A stretch of 64,000 nucleotides of DNA from Sphingopyxis witflariensis. Its GTDB lineage: Bacteria > Pseudomonadota > Alphaproteobacteria > Sphingomonadales > Sphingomonadaceae. Position 1 is the first letter of the stretch; each line of letters opens with the position of its first letter. The notes below the pieces were generated by a model that worked only from the letters and a program-made list of their open reading frames with translations, was not told the DNA's origin and made no database searches. Below are positions 46,375 to 55,083 of the stretch, piece by piece. A program made the translations under genes and the position numbers. The DNA lies in assembly GCF_002205635.1 (NCBI RefSeq), contig NZ_NISJ01000009.1, positions 112,771 to 176,770 on the forward strand, read 5' to 3'.

Positions 46375-46854
46375 TTACCCTAGCCCCAATTCCGGGTCGG
46401 CCGCGAGCATCGACCGCCGCATCGCCAGCCGTCCGATCCGCAGCAATTCGGCCTTGCGCCGCGGCGGGGCGAGGTCGCAGCTCGCGGCTTCGCGCACCAC
46501 CGCCGCGCCATAGCGGTCGGCGATGATCAGTCCCGATGTTTCGGGGCGGTAATCGGGAGTTTCGAGGATTGCGGGGTCGAGCCCCGATGCGAGCGCCCAG
46601 TAAAAATGGTCGCACCAGTCGCAATAGTCGGGCCATTTGCCGTCGCCGTGCAGGTCGGCGCGGCTGACCTTGATTTCGACGATCGTAATCCGGCCCTTGG
46701 CATCGATCGCGGTGAGATCGGTGCGGCGCCCGTTGGGGAGCGGCACTTCGGGGATGGCGACCAGCCCTTGCTGCACGAACAACCGGCACACGCCGCGCGC
46801 GACATCGGCGGCGGTGATTCCCGTCTCGGCGCCGACGCCAGCTAGTCCAGCCAC
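46375..46854 (-). CDS. mmcB: MmcB-family DNA repair protein
   Basis: MmcB proteins are small predicted nucleases of the SOS/mutagenesis regulon in alphaproteobacteria. The 159-residue protein has the fold landmarks RRTDLTAIDAKGRITIVEIK and SRADLHGDGKWPDYCDWCDH, then SGLIIADRYGAAVVREA. These match the family (D/E-x-K catalytic-like pattern: DLTAI...EIK). The GTG at 46854, preceded by GGGGTGAG, is preferred. The frame opens at a TTG at 46890 inside a repeat and is less likely to start there. Confidence 0.83.
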   Translation of the reverse strand: MAGLAGVGAETGITAADVARGVCRLFVQQGLVAIPEVPLPNGRRTDLTAIDAKGRITIVEIKVSRADLHGDGKWPDYCDWCDHFYWALASGLDPAILETPDYRPETSGLIIADRYGAAVVREAASCDLAPPRRKAELLRIGRLAMRRSMLAADPELGLG

Positions 46855-46868
46855 AGTCTCACCCCAAA

Positions 46869-46957
46869 CCGCTCGCCCTGAGCCTGTCAAAGGGCCGTTC
46901 TTCCTTCCCGCAACGTAGAAGACAAGTACGGCGCTTCGACAGGCTCAGCGCAAGCGG
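46869..46957. repeat. REP-like inverted repeat between mmcB and ssb
   Basis: The arms CTCGCCCTGAGCCTGTCAAA (46872-46891) and the matching TTCGACAGGCTCAGCGCAAG flank about 40 bp. This is the widespread CCTGAGCCTGTCGAAGG-type genomic palindrome. The left arm overlaps the upstream edge of the mmcB start region. Confidence 0.85.
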
Positions 46958-46973
46958 GCGTTTGGATTTATGC

Positions 46974-47552
46974 TCAGAACGGAACGTCGTCGTCGAGATC
47001 GTCGTCGAAGGGCGGCCGGCCACCGCCGCCACCGCTCGCGCCGCCGCCAAAGCCGCCGCCGCTCGAAGCGCCGCCGCCCGACGAAGCGCCGCCGCCCTGG
47101 TTCCAGCCGCCGCCCGAGCCACCGCCCGATGCGCCGCCGCTCCAGTCATCGCCGCCGCCGCTGCCGCCGCCGCGCGAACCGCCGCCGCCGCCGCCGCCGG
47201 GGGCGCCGTCGAGCATGGTCAGCGTGCCGCCCATGCCCGCGATCACGATCTCGGTCGTATATTTGTCGTTACCGTCGCGGTCCTGCCATTTGCGGGTGCG
47301 AAGCGAGCCTTCGATATAGACTTTGCTACCCTTTTTCAGAAAGCGTTCGACGACCCCGACCAGCCCTTCGCCATTGATGACGACCTGGTGCCATTCGGTG
47401 CGCTCCTTGCGCTCGCCGGTCATCCGGTCCTTCCACTGTTCGGACGTCGCGATGCGGAGATTCGCGATCTTGCCGCCGTTCTGGAAGGACTTGATTTCGG
47501 GATCGGCGCCCAGGTTGCCGATCAAAATTACCTTGTTGACGCTGCCAGCCAT
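46974..47552 (-). CDS. ssb: Single-stranded DNA-binding protein
   Basis: SSB coats single-stranded DNA in replication and repair. The 192-residue protein has the OB-fold ([54 protein letters not shown]). A long Gly/Ser-rich linker (about residues 130-180) precedes the conserved acidic tip ending [10 protein letters not shown], which recruits partner proteins. Confidence 0.97.
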   Translation of the reverse strand: MAGSVNKVILIGNLGADPEIKSFQNGGKIANLRIATSEQWKDRMTGERKERTEWHQVVINGEGLVGVVERFLKKGSKVYIEGSLRTRKWQDRDGNDKYTTEIVIAGMGGTLTMLDGAPGGGGGGGSRGGGSGGGDDWSGGASGGGSGGGWNQGGGASSGGGASSGGGFGGGASGGGGGRPPFDDDLDDDVPF

Positions 47553-47583
47553 CGCCGCTCCGCTCCGCTATTGAGATGGGGGA

Positions 47584-49446
47584 TCAGCCAAGGCCAAAGG
47601 CGACGGCTGTCCAGTAAGTGATACCAGCAGCGGCATAGGCCAGCGCGAACAAATAGCCAACCATGAACATGGGCCATTTCCACCCATTGGTCTCGCGCCG
47701 GGTGATCGCGATCGTCGAAATGCACTGCGGGGCAAAGACGAACCAGGCGAGGAAAGCGAGCGCGGTGGCAATGCTCCATTTGCCCTGGAGGCGGTCGCCG
47801 AGCGATTGCGCCATCGCTTCCTCGTCATCGCCCGCGTCGATCGCATTGGCCGTCGCCATCGCCGACACCGCGACCTCGCGCGCCGCCATGGCGGGGATCA
47901 GCGCGAGCGCTATGTCGTGGTTGAAACCGATGGGTTTGACGACGACTTCCAGCCCGCTCGCGATGCGGCCGGCGATGCTATATTCGACCTGGCTTTCGCC
48001 CTCGGGTGCCTGCGGGAAGGTGAGCAGCAACCACAGGACGACGGTGGTCATCGCGATGATCGTTCCGGCGCGGCGCAGGAAGATCCAGGCGCGCTGCCAC
48101 AGGCCGATCGCAATGTCGCGCAGCCGCGGCATCTGGTATCGCGGCATTTCCATCATGAAGCCCGCCGCGGCGCCCTTGGCCACGGTGCGGCGCAGGACGA
48201 CGGCGACGAGGAGCGCGCCGACGATCCCCGACAGATAGAGGCCGAAGAGCACCAGCCCTTGCAGCCCGACCGGCGATCCGCCGACGGTCTGGTTGGGGAT
48301 GAAGGCGGCGATGATCAGCGCATAGACCGGAAGTCGCGCCGAACAGGTCATCAGCGGCGCAATCAGGATCGTCGTCAGCCGGTCCTTTTCATCGGGGATC
48401 GCGCGCGTCGCCATGATGCCGGGGACCGCGCAGGCGAAGCTCGACAACAGCGGGATGAAGCCGCGCCCTGACAGGCCGACCTTGCCCATCAGCCCGTCCA
48501 TCAGGAAGGCGGCGCGGGTCATATAGCCCGACGCCTCGAGCAGCAGGATGAAGAGGAAGAGGATCAGAATCTGCGGCAGGAAGACGACGACCGCGCCGAC
48601 GCCCGCGAGCAGGCCTTCGACGACCAGCCCGCGCAGGAAATTGTCGGGGAAGGTCGCGACCACCCATTGCTGGATCACGCCGATCCCGCCCTCGAGGAAG
48701 TCCGCGGGGGCCTCGGCGGCGGCATAGACCGCCTGGAACATGATGAACATCAGCGCGAGCAGGATGACGAGCCCGGCGACCGGATGCAGCACGATATTGT
48801 CGACGCGCTGGGTCCAGCGCCGCACCGGCGTTTCCTGGAGGATCGCCGCGCGTGCCAGCGTGCGGGCGCGTGCGTGCAGCGATTCGTCATTGGCTTCGGC
48901 GGGCGCGGCGGCGCCGCGCACCGGATGCGCCAGGATCGCGGCATCGACCGCGGCGAGCAGCTCGGTCAGGCCGCGCTTGCGCACTGCGACGGTCGGCACG
49001 ACGGGCACGCCGAGTTCCTTCGACAGGCGTGCGGCGTCGAGGGTCAAGCCATCGCGCTCGGCAAGGTCGACCATGTTGAGTGCGATGACGGTCGGCAGAT
49101 CGAGTGCGAGCAGTTCGAGCGCGAAACACAGATGATTGTCGAGGTTCGCGGCGTCGACCACGACGACCAGCGCATCGGGGCGCTTCTCGCCCTCGCGCTG
49201 GCCGAGGATGACGTCGCGCGTCACCGCCTCGTCGAGGCTCGACGGGGTCAGGCTGTAGGTACCGGGAAGGTCGATCAGCGAGATCGGCCGGCCGTCGGCG
49301 AAGCTGGAATGCCCCGCCTTCCGCTCGACGGTGACGCCGGGATAATTGGCGATCTTTTGCCGCGCACCGGTCAGTGCGTTGAACAGGCTCGACTTGCCGG
49401 CATTGGGATTGCCGACGAGCGCGATCGAGGGGATGGCGCCGGTCAT
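47584..49446 (-). CDS. feoB: Ferrous iron transport GTPase FeoB
   Basis: FeoB is the membrane pore for Fe(II). The 620-residue protein has an N-terminal G domain with G1 GNPNAGKSS (12-20), DLPGTYSL (G3) and NMVD (G4). The membrane part carries the Gate-type segments CAVPGIMATRAI and CSARLPVYALIIAAF. It is shorter than E. coli FeoB (773) but typical for this group. The ATG at 49446 overlaps the feoA stop (ATGA); the longer frame is not used. Confidence 0.95.
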   Translation of the reverse strand: MTGAIPSIALVGNPNAGKSSLFNALTGARQKIANYPGVTVERKAGHSSFADGRPISLIDLPGTYSLTPSSLDEAVTRDVILGQREGEKRPDALVVVVDAANLDNHLCFALELLALDLPTVIALNMVDLAERDGLTLDAARLSKELGVPVVPTVAVRKRGLTELLAAVDAAILAHPVRGAAAPAEANDESLHARARTLARAAILQETPVRRWTQRVDNIVLHPVAGLVILLALMFIMFQAVYAAAEAPADFLEGGIGVIQQWVVATFPDNFLRGLVVEGLLAGVGAVVVFLPQILILFLFILLLEASGYMTRAAFLMDGLMGKVGLSGRGFIPLLSSFACAVPGIMATRAIPDEKDRLTTILIAPLMTCSARLPVYALIIAAFIPNQTVGGSPVGLQGLVLFGLYLSGIVGALLVAVVLRRTVAKGAAAGFMMEMPRYQMPRLRDIAIGLWQRAWIFLRRAGTIIAMTTVVLWLLLTFPQAPEGESQVEYSIAGRIASGLEVVVKPIGFNHDIALALIPAMAAREVAVSAMATANAIDAGDDEEAMAQSLGDRLQGKWSIATALAFLAWFVFAPQCISTIAITRRETNGWKWPMFMVGYLFALAYAAAGITYWTAVAFGLG

Positions 49447-49691
49447 GCTGTCGGTTCCACTTCGATGACTGCGGCCTGGCGTGCGCGGATGATCACTTTC
49501 ATGCGTCCGATGGTCAGCGCGAGCGGATCGCGCGAGAAAATGCTGCCGCGATGCAGCGGGGTGACTTCGCACCCTTCCATCAGGCCGAATTCGCGCAGGC
49601 GCCGTCCTTCGTCGTGCGACATGGCATCCCAATTAATGCGGGCGATCCGCACCGCGACGCCCAGCGGCGCCTTATCAAGCAAAGCAGTCAT
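49443..49691 (-). CDS. feoA: Ferrous iron transport protein FeoA
   Basis: The 82-residue SH3-like partner of FeoB starts MTALLDKAPLGVAVRIARI. It has RRLREFGLMEGCEVTPLHRG and MKVIIRARQAAVIEVEP. It overlaps feoB by four bases, and feoC is absent. A Fur-like motif touches its start codon. Confidence 0.92.
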   Translation of the reverse strand: MTALLDKAPLGVAVRIARINWDAMSHDEGRRLREFGLMEGCEVTPLHRGSIFSRDPLALTIGRMKVIIRARQAAVIEVEPTA

Positions 49692-49711
49692 TTGCGAGCG
49701 ATTATCAATAA
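49692..49711 (-). promoter_or_regulatory. Fur-like site immediately upstream of feoA
   Basis: On the minus strand TTATTGATAATCGCTCGCAA ends directly before the feoA ATG. It resembles a degenerate Fur box (GATAAT-type half with TCGCAA half). No Shine-Dalgarno is visible in this interval. Confidence 0.35.
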
Positions 49712-49748
49712 CAGCGGGGGAGCGCCAGCCCTGCTTTGTAATTTATGA

Positions 49749-50414
49749 TTACCGTCCGGGATAGCGCAGCCGCCCGATGAAGCGCGCGAGGCTGGGACGT
49801 TCGATGCTGCGCGACGCGCGGCGATGCTTCCAGCTTTCGAAGCGCATCACCGCGTCGATGCGGCGCGCGAGGAAGGCGCGGGTGTCGGCGAAATTCTCGC
49901 TCTCGTCATTCAGGAACACCGCCATCGTCGAGGCGTAGACGGTGCCGAGGATCGCGCGTTTGCTGTAATGATTATAGTCGGTTGCGGTGTCGCCGGCGAG
50001 CCGCCACATCAGGTCGGCGGCGCGCCAGCCGAGCTTGGCGGCGTGCGGCGCGTTGGTCGGCAGCGCAAGCAGGGCGAGCGCGCGGCGCAGCGATTCGCGG
50101 CTGTTCGCGAGCAGGTCGATCCGCGTTTCGACCAACGTCAGGATACGCTGGCGGATCTTGAGTTCGGCGAGTTTTTCGGCGGGACAGCGTTCGGCCATCG
50201 CGGCGTCAATGTCCGCGAACCAGGCATCGACCATATCGCGGCCGCCACCGGGAAAGGCGAGCCGCGCGACATCGGCGTCGATTCGCAGCCGCCCGGCGGC
50301 ATCCTCAAGCGCCGCGGTGCCGAAGCCGTCGAAGGCGGCGCCCGCCGCAATCAGCGGCGCCAGCGCGGCGCGGATTTCGTCGAGGGTCGGGTCGGCGGGA
50401 AGGATCGAAGCCAT
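49749..50414 (-). CDS. COQ9-family protein (ubiquinone biosynthesis)
   Basis: COQ9 is a lipid-binding helper in ubiquinone synthesis. The 221-residue protein starts MASILPADPTLDEIRAALAP. It contains FDGFGTAALEDAAGRLRIDA, ALLALPTNAPHAAKLGWRAA and TATDYNHYSKRAILGTVYAS, the last being the conserved COQ9 core. It lies 5 bp after the EamA transporter gene on the same strand. Confidence 0.9.
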   Translation of the reverse strand: MASILPADPTLDEIRAALAPLIAAGAAFDGFGTAALEDAAGRLRIDADVARLAFPGGGRDMVDAWFADIDAAMAERCPAEKLAELKIRQRILTLVETRIDLLANSRESLRRALALLALPTNAPHAAKLGWRAADLMWRLAGDTATDYNHYSKRAILGTVYASTMAVFLNDESENFADTRAFLARRIDAVMRFESWKHRRASRSIERPSLARFIGRLRYPGR

Positions 50415-50419
50415 GCGTG

Positions 50420-51334
50420 TCAGATAGGCTGTGCGCGGCGGCTCGGCAACCGAATCAACACCAGCGCCGCGCCGACCATCATCCCGCCGAAAATGTCGAT
50501 CGGCCCGAGCAGTTCGCCGAACGCCCACCAGCCGGCGAGCGCTGCGACCGCAGGCTGGACGAGCAGGGTCAGCCCGACGACCAGCGGTGAGAAGCGCGGC
50601 AGCGCCCAGATCAGCAGCCCCTGACCGATAATCTGGCTGGTGATGGCGAGCATGATGATCGGCGTCCAGTTGTGCGGCATCACGACTTCGCCGAGGACGA
50701 GCGCGGTTCCGAGCAAGAGCGGGACGCAGGCGGCCGACGACAGGCTGAGCGCGGTCCATGGCCCCAGCGTGCCGCGCACGCGCTGCATCATCAGGACATA
50801 GCCGGTGTAAAGGAGGCCCGCGAGCAGGCTGAGCAGGTCGCCGGCCAGATAGGCGGGCGACAATTCATAGCTTTGCCCCATCAGGATCGCCGATCCTGCG
50901 AACGCCAATATGATGGCGATAGCCTGCCAGCCGCGCGGCCATTGGCGCATCTGGACGATGCCCCAGATCACGAGCAGCAGGCTGGTGCAATTGCCGAACA
51001 GGGTCGCATTGGCGACCTTGGTCTGGAGGATGCCGAGGTGCCAGGCCATCAGGTCGAGCGCGAAGAAGAGGCCCGCGCCGACGGCGACAAGGATCGAACC
51101 GCGTGGCGGTGCGCGCCCGCCGCTTTCGCGCCAGGCGAAAAAGGCCAGCACCGGCAGCGCGAGCGCCATGCGCCAGAAGGCCGACGCGATCGGGCCGGTG
51201 TCTGCCAGCCGCACGAAAACTGCTCCCACCGCCAGCGCGACATTGCCGCCAAGCAAAGCGGCAAAGGCCCAGCGACTCGCACCGGTCGATGGCGCGACGC
51301 CCACAGCGTCAAAGCCCTGATCCTTGGTCGTCAT
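50420..51334 (-). CDS. EamA/DMT-family transporter
   Basis: The 304-residue protein has ten predicted transmembrane helices in two EamA repeats. Visible helices include FAALLGGNVALAVGAVFVRL and LLSLLAGLLYTGYVLMM. The first repeat contains the RMALALPVLAFFAWRESGG-type motif. DMT exporters move metabolites or drugs, and the substrate is unknown. The gene is divergent from the Old Yellow Enzyme gene. Confidence 0.88.
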   Translation of the reverse strand: MTTKDQGFDAVGVAPSTGASRWAFAALLGGNVALAVGAVFVRLADTGPIASAFWRMALALPVLAFFAWRESGGRAPPRGSILVAVGAGLFFALDLMAWHLGILQTKVANATLFGNCTSLLLVIWGIVQMRQWPRGWQAIAIILAFAGSAILMGQSYELSPAYLAGDLLSLLAGLLYTGYVLMMQRVRGTLGPWTALSLSSAACVPLLLGTALVLGEVVMPHNWTPIIMLAITSQIIGQGLLIWALPRFSPLVVGLTLLVQPAVAALAGWWAFGELLGPIDIFGGMMVGAALVLIRLPSRRAQPI

Positions 51335-51447
51335 ATAGATTTTCTTTTGCTACCCACTGTTGCCCCGGGGGTGGAGCGTCCATAGCTTTGGGGCACATAG
51401 CGGCGCCCGTTCGGGACGTCGCGGGGAAAGTCTCCTATGGAGTTACT

Positions 51448-52533
51448 ATGACGATATCACTGTTCGATCCGATTTCGCTGGGCGCCATCGCGGCGCCGAA
51501 CCGCATCATCATGGCCCCGCTGACGCGCGGCCGCGCCGGGCCGGGCTTTGTCCCCAATGAACTGGCGCGTGAATATTATCGCCAGCGCGCCTCGGCGGGG
51601 CTGATCATTTCGGAAGCCACCGGCATTTCGCAGGAAGGGCTCGGCTGGCCTTCGGCGCCGGGTCTGTGGACCGATGCGCAGGTCGAGGGCTGGAAGCCGG
51701 TGACCGAGGCGGTACACGGCGCCGGCGGGCGCATCGTCGCGCAGCTCTGGCACATGGGCCGTGTCGTCCATTCGGTGTTCAACGATGGCAAGCCGCCGGT
51801 GTCGGCATCAGCGACGCAGGCGCCCGGCAAGGCGCACACCCCGGCGGGCCGGTTCGAATATGAAGTGGCGCGGCCGCTGAACCTCGATGAAATTCCGCGC
51901 GTGATCGGCGATTATGTCAAAGCCGCCGAAAATGCGAAACGCGCCGGGTTCGACGGGGTGCAGCTCCACGGCGCCAACGGCTATCTGATCGACCAGTTTC
52001 TGCGCGACGGCAGCAATTTGCGCGACGATGATTATGGGGGCTCGGTCGAAAACCGGATTCGCCTGCTCCGCGAAGTCACCGAAGCGCTGATCGGGGTGTG
52101 GGGCAAGGATCGCGTGTCGGTCCGCCTGTCGCCCAATGGCGAGACGCAGGGTGTCGACGACAGCGCGCCCGAGAAACTGTTCCCGGTCGCGGCCGCGGCG
52201 CTCGATGCGCTGGGCATCGGCTTCCTCGAGCTGCGCGAACCCGGCCCCGACGGCACTTTCGGCAAAACCGATGTGCCCAAGCAGTCGCCGGCGATCCGTC
52301 AGGCGTTCAAGGGGCCGCTGATCCTCAACAGCGACTATGACGTCGCGCAGGCCGAAGCGGCGCTTGCCAGCGGGCTCGCCGATGCGATCGCCTTTGGCCG
52401 TCCGTTCATCGGCAATCCCGATCTGGTCGAGCGGATCAAGCATGGGGCTGAATGGGCCGCCGACAATCCGCAGACCTGGTATGCGCCGGGGCCAGTCGGC
52501 TACACCGACTATCCGGCTTTGGTTGAGGCGTAA
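51448..52533 (+). CDS. Alkene reductase, Old Yellow Enzyme family
   Basis: FMN enzymes of this family reduce activated C=C bonds, often in toxic electrophiles. The 361-residue protein starts MTISLFDPISLGAIAAPNRI. It has MAPLTRGRA, AQLWHMGRVVHSVF (the NemA-type region), GVQLHGANGYLIDQFLRDGS (His/Asn substrate site) and GGSVENRIRLL. GGAG lies 7 nt upstream of the ATG. The longer open frame from 51103 covers the divergent promoter region and is not used. Similar to NemA (N-ethylmaleimide reductase). Confidence 0.92.
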   Translation: MTISLFDPISLGAIAAPNRIIMAPLTRGRAGPGFVPNELAREYYRQRASAGLIISEATGISQEGLGWPSAPGLWTDAQVEGWKPVTEAVHGAGGRIVAQLWHMGRVVHSVFNDGKPPVSASATQAPGKAHTPAGRFEYEVARPLNLDEIPRVIGDYVKAAENAKRAGFDGVQLHGANGYLIDQFLRDGSNLRDDDYGGSVENRIRLLREVTEALIGVWGKDRVSVRLSPNGETQGVDDSAPEKLFPVAAAALDALGIGFLELREPGPDGTFGKTDVPKQSPAIRQAFKGPLILNSDYDVAQAEAALASGLADAIAFGRPFIGNPDLVERIKHGAEWAADNPQTWYAPGPVGYTDYPALVEA

Positions 52534-52544
52534 GCCGGTCTCTA

Positions 52545-52679
52545 TCCTCCCCGTCGCAAAGCGATGGGGAGGGGGACCGCGCCCGGAGGGCGTGGTGGAG
52601 GGGCTGCAACGCTAGCGCCAAAGCCCCTCCGTCAGCGCTTCGCGCTGCCACCTCCCCATGGCTTCGCCACAGGGAGGAT
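52545..52679. repeat. Intergenic element with terminal inverted repeats, copy 2
   Basis: It is homologous to the element at 19273-19403. It has imperfect 29-bp ends (25 of 29 matching by eye: ATCCTCCCCGTCGCAAAGCG against the complement of the right end) and the shared interior CCTCCGTCAGCGCTTCGCGC. It lies between convergent genes. Confidence 0.85.
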
Positions 52680-52688
52680 TGGTTTGGG

Positions 52689-53321
52689 CTAGCCCTTCTC
52701 GGCCAGCGCCTTGTCGACGAAGCTCGCGCCGATCGGCCCCAATATCTTGCCGCCGAACTGGAACAGCAGGAACGCACCGACGAAGAGCAGCAGCGGTTCG
52801 ATCACCAGCGCCACGACCGCGGCGATCAGCGCGACGATGAAGAGGGTCATAAAGCCGCTGCTCAGCTTTGCCTGCCCTTTGGGCCCCAGCTCGATCGTGC
52901 GCGGACCCTTGGCGTCCCACCATTTTCCAGTGACGATCGTCTTGCGCGCGCCGCCGGTTTGCGGTGCCGGGCGGCGGGGCGTTCGCGCGGGGGCGGGTTC
53001 GGATTTCAGGGCTGGCCGGTCGGTCGGCGACTGGCTCCACGGTTGTTTTCCGGGCCTTGCCGGCGTGGCCACTGGCGTAGCCTTTTGTTGTGTCGGTGCC
53101 CGCCGCGCGCTCAGCCCCGATTCGCTGCGCGCTGCGGCGGACATGTCGGCTGCCGCGGCGGGCTTGGCGGGCCGGATGGGCTCGACGCCCGATTTGCGAT
53201 CATGAACGGCCATGCGTTCGGCCGCCGTTGGCGGGGTCTGGCCGGTCTGTTTGTCGATCACCACCAGCCGCCCGCCGCGCTCGACGACGGAAAAACGGCT
53301 GGGGGGTGGGCGATCAACCAA
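52689..53321 (-). CDS. Hypothetical protein with a C-terminal membrane hairpin
   Basis: The 210-residue protein begins at a TTG supported by AAGGAA about 10 nt upstream, overlapping the end of ribH by 8 bp. The first about 130 residues are Ala/Pro/Arg-rich and probably disordered. Residues about 155-195 hold two adjacent membrane helices ([18 protein letters not shown] and [17 protein letters not shown]). No family was recognised. It is co-transcribed with ribBX-ribH by position. Confidence 0.72.
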   Translation of the reverse strand: MVDRPPPSRFSVVERGGRLVVIDKQTGQTPPTAAERMAVHDRKSGVEPIRPAKPAAAADMSAAARSESGLSARRAPTQQKATPVATPARPGKQPWSQSPTDRPALKSEPAPARTPRRPAPQTGGARKTIVTGKWWDAKGPRTIELGPKGQAKLSSGFMTLFIVALIAAVVALVIEPLLLFVGAFLLFQFGGKILGPIGASFVDKALAEKG

Positions 53322-53739
53322 TGCCGAATTGTTCCTTCAGGGCCAGCATGGCGAGCGCGGCCTTCGCCGCTTCGCCGCCCTTATCCTTGCGCGTCTTGTC
53401 GGCGCGCGCAAGCGCCTGTTCTTCATCCTCGACGGTGAGGATGCCGTTCCCGATGGCCAGCCCGTCGAGGGTCAGCGCCATGATGCCGCGCGCACTTTCG
53501 TTCGACACGACTTCGAAATGATAGGTTTCGCCGCGAATGACGACGCCGAGTGCGACATAGGCGCTGTAACGCTCGCTTTCGGCGGCGAGCGCGATGGCGG
53601 CGGGAAGCTCAAGCGCGCCGGGGACGGTCACCGTCTCATGGCTATGCCCCTCGGCCTCGAGCGCGCTGCGCACGCCGTCGAGCAGCATGTCGTTGAGGTG
53701 AGAATAGAAGCGGGCTTCCGCGATCAGGACATGTGCCAT
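53314..53739 (-). CDS. ribH: 6,7-dimethyl-8-ribityllumazine synthase
   Basis: RibH makes lumazine, the substrate of riboflavin synthase. The 141-residue protein has [17 protein letters not shown], the phosphate-binding [17 protein letters not shown] (catalytic His) and [20 protein letters not shown]. The start overlaps the ribBX stop by one base (TAATG), so translation is coupled. Confidence 0.96.
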   Translation of the reverse strand: MAHVLIAEARFYSHLNDMLLDGVRSALEAEGHSHETVTVPGALELPAAIALAAESERYSAYVALGVVIRGETYHFEVVSNESARGIMALTLDGLAIGNGILTVEDEEQALARADKTRKDKGGEAAKAALAMLALKEQFGIG

Positions 53740-55025
53740 TATTCGGCCTCCCCGGGGATGGAGCGTTCGCCGACGACCGACAGGCCATAGCCTTCCAGCC
53801 CGACGATATTGGTGTGCGACGGGGTCAGCAGTTCCATCGCATGGACGCCGAGGTCGGCGAGAATCTGTGCGCCGATGCCATAGGTGCGAAGGTCCATGCC
53901 GCCCGACGGCGGGGGGACGGCTTCGGCCGCGGCGGAGCCCGGCAGCGGCCGCATCAGCATCACGATGACGCCGGCACCGGCTTCGCCGACGGCCTCCATC
54001 GAGCGTTGCAGGCGGCGCTTCTTCGGACCGGGCTGGCCCATGATGTCGTCAAAGATCGACACCGGATGCATACGGACCAGGGTGACGCCGGCGGGGTCGA
54101 CCGCGCCCTTTTGCAGTACCAGATTGACGGTGCCGTCGATCTTGTTGCGATAGGATTTCAGCCGCCATTCGCCGCCATAATCCGACTCGAACGGCTCGTC
54201 CGACACGCATTCGACCAGCCGGTCGTTGCGGTGGCGATAGGCGATCAGGTCGGCGATGGTGCCGATCTTCAGCCCGTGGCGCCGCGCGAAGGGGACGAGG
54301 TCGTCGAGCCGCGCCATCGTCCCGTCGTCGTTCATGATCTCGCAGATCACCCCCGACGGGTTGAGCCCGGCGAGCCGACTGATGTCGACCGCCGCCTCGG
54401 TATGACCCGCACGAACGAGGACGCCGCCGTCGCGCGCGATCAGGGGGAAAATGTGACCGGGGGTGACGATGTCGTCGCGGGTCTTGCCGCCGTCGATCGC
54501 GACCGACACGGTGCGCGCGCGGTCGCCCGCCGAAATGCCGGTGGTGACGCCTTCGCGTGCCTCGATCGAGGTGGTGAAGGCGGTTTCGTGCCGCGTGCCA
54601 TTGTTGCGGCTCATCAATTCGAGCCCCAATTCCTCTACGCGGTGCCGGGTCAGCGTCAGGCAGACGAGGCCGCGGCCGTGGGTGACCATGAAATTGATCG
54701 CGTCGGGGGTCGCCATCTGTGCCGGGATGACCAGATCGCCCTCATTTTCGCGATCCTCGTCATCGACGAGGATGAACATCCGGCCGTTGCGCGCTTCGGC
54801 GATAATTTCTTCGGGGGTGGCCATCGGCGACAGGTCGCTGCCGTGCGCGAGCCAGTTTTCCAGCTTGCGCAGCGTGTCGGCGGTGGGGTTCCAGCCGGGC
54901 GATTCCAGATCGCGCAGGCTGTTGGCGTGAAGGCCCGCTGCACGCGCCAGGCCGGAACGGGACATGGTCCCGTCGTCGACGATGGCACGGATACGGTCGA
55001 TGAGCTGTGTGGACATGCGACTCAT
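53739..55025 (-). CDS. ribB: HTH--RibB--RibX fusion: dihydroxybutanone phosphate synthase with degenerate GTP cyclohydrolase II domain
   Basis: The 428-residue protein has three parts. Residues about 8-60 form an XRE-like helix-turn-helix ([20 protein letters not shown]). Residues about 67-275 are 3,4-dihydroxy-2-butanone-4-phosphate synthase, with [11 protein letters not shown] (88-98) and [16 protein letters not shown] (205-220). Residues about 275-428 resemble GTP cyclohydrolase II but have no Cys at all and lack the zinc triad and GRGIGL-like motif, so this is the inactive RibX-type domain. It likely makes the four-carbon riboflavin precursor. The N-terminal DNA-binding domain is uncommon. 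A second ATG three codons in (55016) is possible. Confidence 0.9.
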   Translation of the reverse strand: MSRMSTQLIDRIRAIVDDGTMSRSGLARAAGLHANSLRDLESPGWNPTADTLRKLENWLAHGSDLSPMATPEEIIAEARNGRMFILVDDEDRENEGDLVIPAQMATPDAINFMVTHGRGLVCLTLTRHRVEELGLELMSRNNGTRHETAFTTSIEAREGVTTGISAGDRARTVSVAIDGGKTRDDIVTPGHIFPLIARDGGVLVRAGHTEAAVDISRLAGLNPSGVICEIMNDDGTMARLDDLVPFARRHGLKIGTIADLIAYRHRNDRLVECVSDEPFESDYGGEWRLKSYRNKIDGTVNLVLQKGAVDPAGVTLVRMHPVSIFDDIMGQPGPKKRRLQRSMEAVGEAGAGVIVMLMRPLPGSAAAEAVPPPSGGMDLRTYGIGAQILADLGVHAMELLTPSHTNIVGLEGYGLSVVGERSIPGEAE

Positions 55026-55037
55026 GTCTCACACTGT

Positions 55038-55066
55038 AATGTGATTGTCAATCAGGATATCACATT
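55038..55066. promoter_or_regulatory. Perfect dyad upstream of ribBX
   Basis: AATGTGAT (55038-55045) and ATCACATT (55059-55066) are exact inverted copies, centred 21 bp apart, i.e. two helical turns. The spacer contains TGTCAA, a TTGACA -35-like word on the minus strand. The dyad ends 13 bp upstream of the ribBX start, where a repressor would bind. No FMN riboswitch is present. Confidence 0.5.
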
Positions 55067-55083
55067 GCGCGATTGGGGCCCGA

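Noticed and set aside
46990..47230. GC-rich simple repeat inside ssb
   Set aside because: It encodes the normal Gly/Ser-rich linker of SSB, not a separate element.
53739..54200. GTP cyclohydrolase II activity in the RibBX C-terminal half
   Set aside because: There are no cysteines or catalytic motifs, so it cannot bind the zinc required.
55026..55083. FMN riboswitch upstream of ribBX
   Set aside because: The gap is too short and lacks the conserved RFN-element sequence.
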